Shown here in pieces: positions 34,971-43,734 of a DNA stretch of 64,000 nt (position 1 is the first letter of the stretch; every line of letters starts with the position of its first letter). The translations under genes and the position numbers were made by a program. Origin of the DNA: Actinoplanes xinjiangensis (GTDB lineage: Bacteria; Actinomycetota; Actinomycetes; Mycobacteriales; Micromonosporaceae); the NCBI RefSeq assembly GCF_003148685.1, contig NZ_QGGR01000035.1:1-64000 (forward strand), read 5' to 3'. A model generated the notes under the pieces. It was not told where the DNA came from, ran no database searches, and was given only the letters and a program-made list of their open reading frames with translations.

Positions 34971-36407
34971 CTAGACGGTGGACAGCTGCCGGACGGCGTT
35001 GAGGATGTCCTCGACGCGGTCCTTGGCGTCGCCGAAGAGCATGGCGCTGTTGTCCCGGAAGAACAGGGGGTTCTGGACGCCGGCGTACCCGGAGGCCATC
35101 GAGCGTTTGAAGACGATCACCTGGTCGGCCTCCCACACCTTGAGCACCGGCATGCCGGCGATCGGGCTGGTCGGGTCGTCGGTGGCGGCCGGGTTGACGG
35201 TGTCGTTGGCGCCGATCACCAGCACGACCGACGTGCCGGTGAAGTCGTCGTTGATCTCGTCCATCTCCAGCACGATGTCGTACGGCACGCGCGCCTCGGC
35301 CAGCAGCACGTTCATGTGACCGGGCAGCCGGCCGGCGACCGGGTGGATGCCGAAGCGGACGTTCACCCCGCGGTCGCGCAGGGTGCGGGTCAGCTCGGCC
35401 ACCCCGTACTGCGCCTGGGCGACCGCCATCCCGTACCCGGGCGTGATGATCACCGTGTCGGCGCCGGTGAGCAGCTCGGCGACGCTCTCGGCGCTGGTCT
35501 CGCGGTGCTCGCCGTACTCCTTGTCCTGTGCCGGGCCGGCCTCGATGCCGAATCCACCGGCGATCACCGAGAGGAACGACCGGTTCATCGCCCGGCACAT
35601 GATGTACGACAGGTAGGCACCCGACGAACCGACCAGCGCACCGGTGACGATGAGCAGGTCGTTCTCCAGCAGGAATCCGGCGGCCGCGGCGGCCCACCCG
35701 GAGTAGCTGTTGAGCATCGACACCACGACCGGCATGTCGCCGCCGCCGATCGAGGCGACCAGGTGCCAGCCCAGCGCCAGGGCGAGAACCGTGACCACGA
35801 TCAGCAGCCACAGCTGCGGGTCGATCACGAACCAGGCGGTGAGTACGGCGAAGACGGCCAGCGCACCGAGGTTGAGCAGGTTCTTGCCGGGCAGCGTCAG
35901 CGGGCTCGACCGGATCTTCGCGGACAGTTTGAGGTACGCCACGATCGAGCCGGTGAAGGTGACCGCGCCGATGAAGACGCCGATGAACACCTCGGCGCTG
36001 TGGATGCCGAGCATGTCGCCGGCGCTGAGCAACAACGCCTCGGAACCGGAGAGGTCCGCCTCGACGTGCAGGTAGCCGTTCCAGCCGACCAGCACCGCGG
36101 CCAGGCCGACGAAGCTGTGCAGCAGGGCGATCAGTTCCGGCATGCCGGTCATCTCGACCTTCGCGGCCCGGTGCAGGCCGATCGCCGCGCCGATCACGAT
36201 CGCCACCGCGAGCAGTGCCAGGTTCAGCACGCCGATCTCGCCGTCGACGGCCAGGCCGATGGTGGCGACCAGGGCCAGGGCCATGCCGGCGACGCCGAAG
36301 GTGTTGCCGGATCTCGCGGTCTCGTGCCGGGAGAGCCCGGCCAGCGCCAGGATGAACAGCAGGGCCGCGACGATGTACGCGGCGCTCGCCGCCGTTGCGA
36401 TGGTCAT
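34971..36407 (-). CDS. pntB: NAD(P)(+) transhydrogenase subunit beta
   Basis: The 478-residue protein has about eight to nine membrane helices (domain II) and a C-terminal NADP(H)-binding domain III with [48 protein letters not shown] and a final FYRD-like region ([17 protein letters not shown]). Full length for PntB. The enzyme couples proton flow to hydride transfer from NADH to NADP+. ATG 36407 follows GAGGAG. It lies two bases after the pntA stop, so both form one operon, ended by a strong terminator. Confidence 0.96.
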   Translation of the reverse strand: MTIATAASAAYIVAALLFILALAGLSRHETARSGNTFGVAGMALALVATIGLAVDGEIGVLNLALLAVAIVIGAAIGLHRAAKVEMTGMPELIALLHSFVGLAAVLVGWNGYLHVEADLSGSEALLLSAGDMLGIHSAEVFIGVFIGAVTFTGSIVAYLKLSAKIRSSPLTLPGKNLLNLGALAVFAVLTAWFVIDPQLWLLIVVTVLALALGWHLVASIGGGDMPVVVSMLNSYSGWAAAAAGFLLENDLLIVTGALVGSSGAYLSYIMCRAMNRSFLSVIAGGFGIEAGPAQDKEYGEHRETSAESVAELLTGADTVIITPGYGMAVAQAQYGVAELTRTLRDRGVNVRFGIHPVAGRLPGHMNVLLAEARVPYDIVLEMDEINDDFTGTSVVLVIGANDTVNPAATDDPTSPIAGMPVLKVWEADQVIVFKRSMASGYAGVQNPLFFRDNSAMLFGDAKDRVEDILNAVRQLSTV

Positions 36408-36409
36408 GC

Positions 36410-37927
36410 TCAGCTCCTCGAGAACATGGCGAGCATGCGGCGGGTCACCGCGAAGCCACCGAAGACGTTGATGCTGGCCAGCAGGATCGCGACGACGCTG
36501 AGGCCGGTGACGAGGCCACCGCCGTGACCGAGCTGGAGCAGGGCGCCGACGACGATGATCCCGGAGATCGCGTTGGTGACCGACATCAGCGGGGTGTGCA
36601 GGGCGTGGTGCACGTGCCCGATCACGTAGTAGCCGATCACGATGGCCAGCGCGAAGACCGTGAGGTGGCCGCGCAGGGCGGCCGGGGCGGCGGCGGTGAG
36701 CAGGAACAGCGCGGCGGCGGCGACGCCGGTGACCAGCAGCGGGTTCAGCGGTCTGCGCACCGGTTTCGGGGTGGCCTCGACCGGCTGCGGGGCGACGGCG
36801 GCCGGCGCCGCGGACACCGACACCGGCGGCGGGGGCCAGGTCAGTTCGCCGTCGCGGACCACGGTCATCGACCGTTGCACCACGTCGTCGAAGTCCAGGA
36901 CCAGCTGCCCGTCCTTGTCGGGGGTGAGCAGCTTCATCAGGTTCACCAGGTTGGTGCCGTAGAGCTGGCTGGCCTGGGCGGGCAGCCGGCCGGGCAGGTC
37001 GGTGTAGCCGATGATGGTCACGCCGTTGGCGGTGACGACCACCTCGCCGGCCACGGTGCCCTCGACGTTGCCGCCGTTGGCCGCGGCCATGTCGACGATC
37101 ACGCTGCCGGCCTTCATGGTGGCGACCATGTCGGCGGTGATCAGGGTCGGTGCGGGCCGGCCGGGGATCAGTGCGGTGGTGATGACGATGTCGACCTCGC
37201 GGGCCTGGTCGGCGTAGAGGCGTGCGGCCCGGTCGTTGTAGTCGTCGGACATCTCCTTGGCGTAGCCGGTGGCGGAGACCTCGACGTCGGCGGCCTCGAC
37301 GGCGAGGTATTCGCCGCCCAGCGAGCGGACCTGGTCGGCGACCTCGGGGCGGGGGTCGGTGGCCCGGACGATCGCGCCGAGACTGCCGGCGGCGCCGATG
37401 GCCGCGAGCCCGGCGACGCCCGCGCCGGCGACCAGGACCTTGGCCGGGGGGACCTTGCCGGCGGCGGTGACCTGGCCGGTGAAGAACCGGCCGAAGGCGT
37501 GTGCCGCCTCGACCACGGCGCGGTATCCGGCGATGTTGGCCATCGAGGACAGCACGTCCAGTGACTGGGCCCGGGAGATGCGGGGCACCGCGTCCATCGA
37601 CAGTGCCGTGATCGGGCGGCGGGCGAGGTCCTCGACGAGGCCGGGGGCGAGCCGCGGGTTGAGCATGCCGATCAGGGTGGTGCCCTCGGCCAGCTTGTCG
37701 AGGCGCTGCACGGGTGGGTTGATGGTGAACACGATGTCGGCGGTCAGCGGGTCGCCGATCGTCGCGCCGGCCTGGGCGTAAGCCTCGTCGGAGAAGGAGG
37801 CCTCGGCGCCGGCGCCGGGCTCCACCACTACCTGATATCCCAGTTTGGCCAACTGCTCCACGGTGGCGGGAGTGGCCGCCACTCGACGCTCACCCGGATC
37901 CGGGTCCCTCAGTACACCGATGATCAC
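36410..37927 (-). CDS. pntA: NAD(P)(+) transhydrogenase subunit alpha (fused alpha1-alpha2)
   Basis: The 505-residue protein has the NAD(H)-binding domain [73 protein letters not shown] and [17 protein letters not shown] Pro/Ala linker leads to a membrane region of about four helices, so alpha1 and alpha2 are fused as in E. coli rather than split as in many actinobacteria. The start is GTG 37927 after GAGGAG. First gene of the pntA-pntB operon. Confidence 0.95.
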   Translation of the reverse strand: MIIGVLRDPDPGERRVAATPATVEQLAKLGYQVVVEPGAGAEASFSDEAYAQAGATIGDPLTADIVFTINPPVQRLDKLAEGTTLIGMLNPRLAPGLVEDLARRPITALSMDAVPRISRAQSLDVLSSMANIAGYRAVVEAAHAFGRFFTGQVTAAGKVPPAKVLVAGAGVAGLAAIGAAGSLGAIVRATDPRPEVADQVRSLGGEYLAVEAADVEVSATGYAKEMSDDYNDRAARLYADQAREVDIVITTALIPGRPAPTLITADMVATMKAGSVIVDMAAANGGNVEGTVAGEVVVTANGVTIIGYTDLPGRLPAQASQLYGTNLVNLMKLLTPDKDGQLVLDFDDVVQRSMTVVRDGELTWPPPPVSVSAAPAAVAPQPVEATPKPVRRPLNPLLVTGVAAAALFLLTAAAPAALRGHLTVFALAIVIGYYVIGHVHHALHTPLMSVTNAISGIIVVGALLQLGHGGGLVTGLSVVAILLASINVFGGFAVTRRMLAMFSRS

Positions 37928-38042
37928 CGTCGACTCCTCGGTAGATGTTGACCATGGAAACGGCGCGCCAGGGCCGCCGGTTCAATACGCCGGGTGATTG
38001 TTACTCACCAGTACGCCAATATCCAGGGGCGTCTCACCACCG

Positions 38043-38126
38043 TCTCACGGCAACCACACGGCCACCATCGCGCACCGTATCGGCGATCGCGCCGCTGAGG
38101 AACGGGCCGAAGGTAACGGTGAGCGC
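38043..38126 (+). ncRNA. Candidate structured RNA element, copy B
   Basis: It aligns with the element at 30936-31020. Outer stem CACCGT (38073-38078) with ACGGTG (38116-38121); inner stem TCGGC (38080-38084) with GCCGA (38106-38110). The same one-base and five-base (AGGTA) internal loop and a 21-base apical region are kept. Where copy A has G-U and U-G pairs, copy B has G-C and C-G. Conserved upstream text: TCACGGCAACC and ACCATC. A strong hairpin follows at 38158-38192, so it may be an attenuating leader or a short RNA with its own terminator. Confidence 0.55.
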
Positions 38127-38157
38127 GCAGATTTCCGGCCGGCCGGCCGAGGACCGC

Positions 38158-38192
38158 GATGCCCCAGCCGATCCCCCTGCGGCTGGGGCATC
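38158..38192 (+). terminator. Hairpin after structured element B
   Basis: GATGCCCCAGCCG pairs with CGGCTGGGGCATC (13 bp, nine-base loop) followed by GCTGTTTG. It is 32 bases after element B and about 170 bases before the pectate lyase start. No + strand gene ends here, so it must terminate a leader or a short RNA. Confidence 0.75.
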
Positions 38193-38208
38193 GCTGTTTG
38201 CGCGACTC

Positions 38209-38238
38209 TTGCCTCATTCACCGCCGTCGCTCTATCCT
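38209..38238 (+). promoter_or_regulatory. Candidate promoter for pectate lyase
   Basis: TTGCCT (38209) and TATCCT (38233) are separated by 18 bases, a good match in spacing to a principal-sigma promoter. A 16-base palindrome lies just downstream of where transcription would start. Confidence 0.45.
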
Positions 38239-38252
38239 GCCTAGCAGGCAGG

Positions 38253-38268
38253 AGGAAAGCGCTTTCCT
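38253..38268. promoter_or_regulatory. LacI-type operator candidate upstream of pectate lyase
   Basis: AGGAAAGCGCTTTCCT is a perfect 16-base palindrome with the central CG typical of LacI/GalR-family operators. It lies about 93 bases before the pectate lyase ATG and directly downstream of a promoter-like pair. No LacI-family gene is in the window. Confidence 0.6.
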
Positions 38269-38360
38269 GCATCTAGCGGTGGTCATCCCCTTTACCGTCC
38301 ACCGCGCCATCCCCCATGCGCGCATCCCGACTGCGCGCTGAGAAAACAGGTGAATCGACG

Positions 38361-39929
38361 ATGAGACGATCTGTCGCTCTGCGACTCTCCGCGGTGGCCG
38401 GCGTCGCCGGACTGGCCGGGGCGATCGCCCTGGGCCTGCCGCAGCACGAGGCATCGGCCGCCACCGGCGGCGTCACCGGTTACGCCACCCAGAACGGCGG
38501 CACGACCGGCGGCGCGGGTGGCACCACGGTCCGGGCCACCACCGGCACCCAGATCCACACCGCGCTGTGCACCCGCGCGGCGAGCAACACGCCGATCATC
38601 ATCCAGGTCGAGGGCACGATCAACCACGGCAACACCACCAAGGTGTCCGGCGACAGCTGCAACACCGCCGCCGACCGGATCGAGCTCAAGCAGATCAGCA
38701 ACGTCACCATCATCGGTGTCGGCGCCGGAGCCACCTTCGACCAGCTGGGCATCCACATCCGGGACTCCAGCAACATCATCATCCAGAACGTGACGGTCCG
38801 GAACGTCAAGAAGTCCGGCTCCCCGCTGTCCAACGGCGGCGACGCCATCGGCATGGAGAGCACCGTGCGCAACGTCTGGGTCGACCACGTGACCCTGGAG
38901 GCCTCGGGCGGCGAGTCCGAGGGCTTCGACGGTCTGTTCGACATGAAGGACGACGTCGACTACGTGACGCTGTCCTACGCCATCCTGCGCAACTCCGGCC
39001 GCGGCGGCCTGATCGGCTCCAGCGAGTCCGACACCGGCAACAGCTTCATCACCTTCCACCACAACAGGTACGAGAACATCGACTCCCGTACGCCGTTGCT
39101 GCGCGGTGGTGTCGCGCACATCTACAACAACCACTACGTCAACCTCCGCGAGTCCGGCATCAACTCCCGCGCCGGAGCCAAGGCGAAGGTGGACAACAAC
39201 TACTTCAAGGACTCCAAGGACGTCCTCGGCACCTTCTACACCGACGCGGCCGGCTACTGGCAGGTGTCCGGCAACATCCTGGACAACGTGACGTGGTCGG
39301 CGAAGGGCACCGACAACAACCCGGCCGGCCCGAACCTCACCTCCACCACGACGGTGAGCATCCCGTACCCGTTCACCCTCGACGCCGCCTCGTGTGTGCC
39401 GTCGGTGGTCGCCTCGACCGCCGGTGCCGGCAAGGGCCTGGCCGTCTCCACCGGCAGCTGCTCGGTGACCACCGGCCCGACCTCGAACCCGCCGTCGAGC
39501 CCCTCCACCTCGCCCAGCGCGTCGGCCAGCGCCTCGCCGAGCCCGAGCACCAGCCAGCCGGCCGGCACGAACCTCAGCCTCGCCTCCGGCGCCGGTGCGG
39601 ACGGCTCCAGCAAGGCCAGCGGCACCAGCTACGGCAACGTGCGCGACGGCAACCCGGCCACCATCTGGTCGCCGAACGGTGCCACCGGCGACATCTCGAT
39701 CAAGTGGGGTTCGGCCACCACGGTCTCCCGGGTCAACATCCGCGAGGCGTCCGGCTCGTCGATCGGCGCCTTCCAGATCCTCAACGGTGCCACCGGCGCG
39801 GTCCTGGCCTCCGGTACCGGCGGCGGCGTGAAGACCTTCGCGGCGACCTCCACCACGAAGATCACCTTCAAGATCACCAGCTCGTCCGGCACGCCGAAGA
39901 TCGCCGAGTTCGAGACGTACGCCTCCTGA
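38361..39929 (+). CDS. Secreted pectate lyase (PL1) with C-terminal discoidin-like CBM
   Basis: The 522-residue protein starts with a signal peptide (VALRLSAVAGVAGLAGAIAL, then EASAA). The catalytic right-handed beta-helix includes GVGAGATFDQLGIHIRDSSN, NVWVDHVTLEA, DGLFDMKDDVDYVTLSY and FHHNRYENIDSRTPLLRGG (PL1 signature). A Ser/Pro linker and a discoidin-type (F5/8C) domain follow (NVRDGNPATIWSPNG, FETYAS end). It cleaves de-esterified pectin by beta-elimination outside the cell and the C-domain likely binds polysaccharide. ATG 38361 follows AACAGGTG. A palindromic operator suggests induction by a sugar. Confidence 0.93.
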   Translation: MRRSVALRLSAVAGVAGLAGAIALGLPQHEASAATGGVTGYATQNGGTTGGAGGTTVRATTGTQIHTALCTRAASNTPIIIQVEGTINHGNTTKVSGDSCNTAADRIELKQISNVTIIGVGAGATFDQLGIHIRDSSNIIIQNVTVRNVKKSGSPLSNGGDAIGMESTVRNVWVDHVTLEASGGESEGFDGLFDMKDDVDYVTLSYAILRNSGRGGLIGSSESDTGNSFITFHHNRYENIDSRTPLLRGGVAHIYNNHYVNLRESGINSRAGAKAKVDNNYFKDSKDVLGTFYTDAAGYWQVSGNILDNVTWSAKGTDNNPAGPNLTSTTTVSIPYPFTLDAASCVPSVVASTAGAGKGLAVSTGSCSVTTGPTSNPPSSPSTSPSASASASPSPSTSQPAGTNLSLASGAGADGSSKASGTSYGNVRDGNPATIWSPNGATGDISIKWGSATTVSRVNIREASGSSIGAFQILNGATGAVLASGTGGGVKTFAATSTTKITFKITSSSGTPKIAEFETYAS

Positions 39930-39947
39930 GCCCGCACCGCCTCTCCC

Positions 39948-39984
39948 GCCCGCCCGGGCCGGCTCCACGCCGACCCGGGCGGGC
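39948..39984. terminator. Terminator after pectate lyase
   Basis: GCCCGCCCGGG pairs with CCCGGGCGGGC (11 bp, 15-base loop) between convergent genes ending at 39929 and 40005. Confidence 0.75.
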
Positions 39985-40004
39985 CTTCGGGTTCGCCGGA
40001 GGGT

Positions 40005-40370
40005 TCAGCCGACCGGCGGGCCCAGCCGCAGGATGCGCCGCGCCCGCCGGCGGTCGAGCCAGCGCGGCTGCGGCGCGTCAACGGGATCCGCGGCCGCGAC
40101 CAGGTCCACCACGATCTGCAACCAGAAGAAGCAGGCGCTCACCGCGTTGCGCCAGCGGCCCGGCTCGGGCGCTCCGACCGGCAGAACCGTCTCGGCCCAC
40201 TGCCAGGCCACCCACGCGACCTGCGGGTCGGGGTGGCGCCGGCCGCGCAGGCTGAGCCGGCGCACCTCACGACGGGTCCCGGCGGGCAGCCGCCACCACC
40301 GGCGCAGCAACTCGAGGCGGTCCGGTGCATCGGCGTCACGATGCGATTCCTCTGAATATCGACCGCTCAT
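40005..40370 (-). CDS. Hypothetical protein, 121 residues
   Basis: A basic Trp/Arg-rich protein (LLRRWWRLPAGTRREVRRL, PQVAWVAWQWAETVLP, WLDRRRARRILRL). No signal peptide and no family recognised. Its GC-rich third positions are consistent with coding and no competing frame is better. ATG 40370. It is convergent with the pectate lyase across a terminator. Confidence 0.55.
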   Translation of the reverse strand: MSGRYSEESHRDADAPDRLELLRRWWRLPAGTRREVRRLSLRGRRHPDPQVAWVAWQWAETVLPVGAPEPGRWRNAVSACFFWLQIVVDLVAAADPVDAPQPRWLDRRRARRILRLGPPVG

Positions 40371-40415
40371 GAGCGCCGAGAATAGTGGAGCCCCGAGAAC
40401 GGCCGTGTGCTGGTC

Positions 40416-40601
40416 CTACCTGTGCAGCGGCTTTCCGTTGACCATCTGGCCGACGGTGCCGTTGTTGTGACTCCACTGCTCGATCAGAGTGGACACGTCG
40501 GGAACCCGCCACTGCTTGTCGGTGAACCGGATCTGCGTCTTGTAGGGAATGAAATCGTTCTGGCTGCAGCCGTCGAGGGACCACAGCAGGCCTTGCCCCA
40601 C
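40416..40601 (-). pseudogene. Possible remnant of a small gene
   Basis: This minus-strand frame encodes about 61 residues with a natural-looking composition (GLLWSLDGCSQNDFIPYKTQ, HNNGTVGQMVNGKPLHR) that differs from the Arg/Ala/Gly shadows common in this DNA. No convincing ribosome site precedes the GTG at 40601. Just upstream, another minus frame reads AVLVTGGKVSAWGKA, as if a single-base shift separates two parts of one gene. The region is also lower in GC than its neighbours. I cannot name the family. The rest of 40371-40808 holds nothing else I can support. Confidence 0.35.
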
Positions 40602-40808
40602 GCGCTGACCTTGCCACCCGTGACCAGCACCGCGGTTCTTTGAAAAGAGACCCGTCGATTCGAGTCACCGAAGGCCGACGCGTCCTAGCTGTACTCACCG
40701 TCGACCGGGAATCGATTTCCGCAATAATCGCGGTCCATTCCCGACCGGAGACGTCCCCGGCTAACGAAGCCGGACAGATGACCCCTCGCCTGCGGCGCGG
40801 GTCACTCC

Positions 40809-41681
40809 TCAACCAACCGGCCGGCGGGGTACGCCCCGGGTGGCCCGCAACGACGCCAGAAGCCGCAGCCGGTCGGCATCGGCACTGCCCGGCTCCGCGG
40901 TCCACACCAGCATGACCGGCCCCGGATCCCCCGGCAGCGGATAGGTGTCCCAGTCCAGAACGATGTCCCCGACCTGCGCGACCCGGAACGTCTTGCGCCC
41001 GCTGACCCGGACCCGCACGTCGTGGCGGGCCCACAACCGCCGGAACTCCGCACTGCGGATGCTCAGCTCACCGACGATCGCCGTCGCCCGCGGATGGGTG
41101 GGATCGGTGGCCACCGCCGCCCGCATCATCCCGATGTAGTCCAGCGCCTGCCGCTCCCAGTCCGGGCACGTCCGGTCGACGGTCCGCACGTCGTCGAACA
41201 TCAGCAGCAGCATGTTGAGCCGCTCCGGCGGGTAGCCGCCCGGATCACCCAACAGCGCCTCGGCCGCCGCATTCCAGTCGAGCAGATCCAGGTGCCGGCC
41301 GAGGACCACCGCCGGGGTGTCCATCACCCGCAACAACCGCCGCGTACTCTCCGGCACATCCTCCGGACCCCGGTCCACCCGGGCCGGCACCGGCCGGCGG
41401 GCAGCCCGGGCCAGCAGGAACAGATGCCGGCGTTCACCCTCGTCCAGCCCCAGCGCACCGGCGATCGCGTCCAGCACGTCATCGGACGGGCGTACCTCCC
41501 GGCCCTGCTCCATCCGCTGGTAGTAGTCGGTGCTCAGACCGGCCAGCAGCGCCAGCTCCTCACGGCGCAACCCGGTCACCTTACGGCGGCCGCCCGGCAC
41601 CAGGCCGACGTCGACCGGACGCAGCCGGCTGCGCCGGGCCCGCAGAAAATCGCCCAGCTCACGAGCGTACGGATGGGTCAT
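40809..41681 (-). CDS. XRE regulator with MmyB-like ligand-binding domain
   Basis: The 290-residue protein has an N-terminal helix-turn-helix (LGDFLRARRSRL, GLRREELALLAGLSTDYYQRMEQGREVRPS) and a C-terminal MmyB-like PAS-type domain (TPAVVLGRHLDLLDWNAAAEALLG, GRKTFRVAQVGDIVLDWDTYPLPGD). In this family the C-domain binds fatty-acid-like ligands, and the gene usually sits divergent to a short-chain dehydrogenase, exactly as here. ATG 41681. It likely represses the SDR gene and itself. Confidence 0.9.
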   Translation of the reverse strand: MTHPYARELGDFLRARRSRLRPVDVGLVPGGRRKVTGLRREELALLAGLSTDYYQRMEQGREVRPSDDVLDAIAGALGLDEGERRHLFLLARAARRPVPARVDRGPEDVPESTRRLLRVMDTPAVVLGRHLDLLDWNAAAEALLGDPGGYPPERLNMLLLMFDDVRTVDRTCPDWERQALDYIGMMRAAVATDPTHPRATAIVGELSIRSAEFRRLWARHDVRVRVSGRKTFRVAQVGDIVLDWDTYPLPGDPGPVMLVWTAEPGSADADRLRLLASLRATRGVPRRPVG

Positions 41682-41810
41682 GCCGCCAGTGTGCCGCCCC
41701 ACCCGGCACCGACGGTAGGTCCCGCGGACCTAGGCAACCGGGTACGACCGACACACCCCCGGCCGCACCTAGCGTCGTCGGTCAACCGCACCGACATCCA
41801 GGAGCAGCAG

Positions 41811-42710
41811 ATGACCGACCTCCCCGACCAGCGCGGCCGGATCGCCGTCGTGACCGGCGCCAACTCCGGCCTCGGCCTGGTCACCGCGACCGTCCTGGCC
41901 CGCCACGGCGCCCACGTGATCCTCGCGGTCCGCGACACCGCCGCCGGCGCACAGGCGGCCCACCGCATCGGCGGGCACGTCGAGGTCCGCCGACTGGACC
42001 TGGCCGACCTCGACGCGGTACGCACGTTCGCCGCCGCCCTGACCGCCGACCATCCCGCGATCGACCTGCTGATCAACAACGCCGGCGTGGTGCTGCTCGG
42101 CCCCCGCCGCACCACCGCCGACGGCTTCGAACTGCACCTGGGCACCAACATGCTCGGCCACTACGCACTCACCGGCCTGCTGCTGCCCCACCTGGCCAAG
42201 GCACCCGCCGCCCGCGTGGTCCACCTCAGCTCGATCACCCACAAGAACGCACACCTCGACTTCGGCGACCTGATGATGGAACACGGCTACCGGGCGGCCA
42301 CCGCCTACGGCCGCTCCAAACTCGCCACCACCGTCCTCGGCGTCGAACTCGACCGCCGCCTGCGCGCCACCGGCTCCCCGATCGCGTCGGTCCTGGCCCA
42401 CCCCGGCCTCAGCCGCACCAACCTCACCCCCCGCGCCTGGGAACACCGCGGCCGGGCCGGGCGACTGATCGCACGACTGGGCCTGCTGGTCACCCAGCCG
42501 ACCGAGCAGGGCGCCCTCCCCCAACTGCGGGCCGCGACCGACCCCGGCGTCCGGGGCGGCCGGTTCCTCGGCCCCGGCCGGCTGTGGGAGACCCGCGGCC
42601 CGGTCACCGACGCCCGGCTCAGCCGCGAAGCCGCCGACCCGGCCGTCGGCCGCCGACTCTGGACCGCCGCCGAGAACCTGACCGGCGTCCGCTACCCGGC
42701 CACGCCATAG
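41811..42710 (+). CDS. Short-chain dehydrogenase/reductase
   Basis: The 299-residue classical-type SDR has TGANSGLG at residues 15-22 (cofactor), NNAG near 90 and catalytic YGRSK with upstream Ser (VVHLSSITHKN). HPGLSRTNLTP near the C-terminus is typical of the retinol-dehydrogenase/WWOX-like subgroup. NADP(H) use is likely from RDTAAG after strand 2, but unproven. Substrate unknown. GGAGCAG precedes ATG 41811. It is divergent from the MmyB-like regulator with 129 bases between starts. Confidence 0.9.
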   Translation: MTDLPDQRGRIAVVTGANSGLGLVTATVLARHGAHVILAVRDTAAGAQAAHRIGGHVEVRRLDLADLDAVRTFAAALTADHPAIDLLINNAGVVLLGPRRTTADGFELHLGTNMLGHYALTGLLLPHLAKAPAARVVHLSSITHKNAHLDFGDLMMEHGYRAATAYGRSKLATTVLGVELDRRLRATGSPIASVLAHPGLSRTNLTPRAWEHRGRAGRLIARLGLLVTQPTEQGALPQLRAATDPGVRGGRFLGPGRLWETRGPVTDARLSREAADPAVGRRLWTAAENLTGVRYPATP

Positions 42711-42725
42711 AACCACCCCCCGCCG

Positions 42726-43046
42726 TCAGAGGCCGGCGACCGTCCGGGTGGCACGCCGCACCAGCAGCAGGCCAGCGGTGACTGCCAGCAGAACCCCGGC
42801 GGTCACCGCCACCGACCCGATCTCCAGCGCGGCACCGAACGCACCCACCGCCAGGATCGACCCGAAGGAACCGACCGACAGCACCGAACCGAACGACCCG
42901 GCCGACGCGACCGACAACACCGACCCGAAGGAACCGACCGACAGGATCGAACCGGCCGACCCCACCGACAGGATCGAATCCGTCGAGCAGATGCTGAGAA
43001 TGGACCCGCTCGACCGGTACGACAGCAGACTCCCGCGCGCAGACAT
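42726..43046 (-). CDS. Nonapeptide-repeat (SILSVGSxG) small membrane protein
   Basis: The 106-residue protein carries six or seven tandem nonapeptides with consensus S-[IV]-L-S-V-G-S-x-G (SILSVGSAG, SILSVGSFG, SVLSVASAG and others), broken once by an extra SFG. One transmembrane helix (TAGVLLAVTAGLLLV) and a basic end follow. The repeat is hydrophobic/small alternating and would fit a narrow beta-solenoid. ATG 43046 is chosen; ATG 43082 is possible and would add 12 residues. Function unknown. It is divergent from the YdeI gene and ends 15 bases from the SDR gene. Confidence 0.6.
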   Translation of the reverse strand: MSARGSLLSYRSSGSILSICSTDSILSVGSAGSILSVGSFGSVLSVASAGSFGSVLSVGSFGSILAVGAFGAALEIGSVAVTAGVLLAVTAGLLLVRRATRTVAGL

Positions 43047-43098
43047 GCGTCGATCATCACCGATCACCCCGGGCGCCGCCATGCCCTAATCTGCCCCC

Positions 43099-43698
43099 AT
43101 GGGCAACGCCGAGCTCGAAGAACTGATCGTCGCCGACGCCGCCGCACTGCGGGCGTGGATGGTGCAGCACCACGGCACGTCCACCGGCGTGTGGCTGGCC
43201 CTGACGAAGAAGGGCGGCACCGTCACCACCCTGACCTGGCAGCAGGCGGTCGACGAGGGACTCTGCTTCGGCTGGATCGACGGGCAGGCCCGCAAACGCG
43301 ACGAGCAGACGTCGTGGATCCGGTTCACCCCACGCCGGGCCCGCAGCTCCTGGTCACAGCGCAACGTCGAACACGTCGCCAGGCTGGAGGCGGCCGGGCT
43401 GATGTATCCGGCGGGCCGGGCCGCGGTCGACGCCGCCAAGGCCGACGGCCGGTGGGCGGCCGCCTACGCCCCACCGTCGGAGGCCCAGGTCCCGGCCGAC
43501 CTGCTGGCCGCGATCGCCGCCGACCCGGCCGCGCAGGCCATGTTCGACGTGCTCACCAGCACCAACCGGTTCGCCATGATCGTCCGCGTCAACTCCGTGA
43601 AACGCGCCGAGACACGGCAGCGCAAGATCGGCGAATACGTGGCGATGCTCGCCCGCCAGGAGACCATCCACCCGCAGAAGGCCAGACCCGCCCCCTGA
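43099..43698 (+). CDS. YdeI/OmpD-associated family protein
   Basis: The 199-residue protein shows the family features LRAWMVQHHGTSTGVWLALT, LTWQQAVDEGLCFGWIDGQA and SWIRFTPRRARSSWSQRN, with a helical C-terminus. The family is widespread and cytosolic; E. coli YdeI is linked to stress and peptide resistance, but the biochemical role is unknown. ATG 43099 lies 16 bases after another ATG region of the divergent gene; the ribosome site is weak. Confidence 0.85.
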   Translation: MGNAELEELIVADAAALRAWMVQHHGTSTGVWLALTKKGGTVTTLTWQQAVDEGLCFGWIDGQARKRDEQTSWIRFTPRRARSSWSQRNVEHVARLEAAGLMYPAGRAAVDAAKADGRWAAAYAPPSEAQVPADLLAAIAADPAAQAMFDVLTSTNRFAMIVRVNSVKRAETRQRKIGEYVAMLARQETIHPQKARPAP

Positions 43699-43734
43699 CC
43701 GCGACGATTGCGCCCGGGGCCTACCGTCGGCACC

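Noticed and set aside
40640-40915. A 91-residue + frame starting with TTG in the 40.6 kb gap
   Set aside because: It runs into the MmyB-like gene on the other strand, has no ribosome site and no family resemblance.
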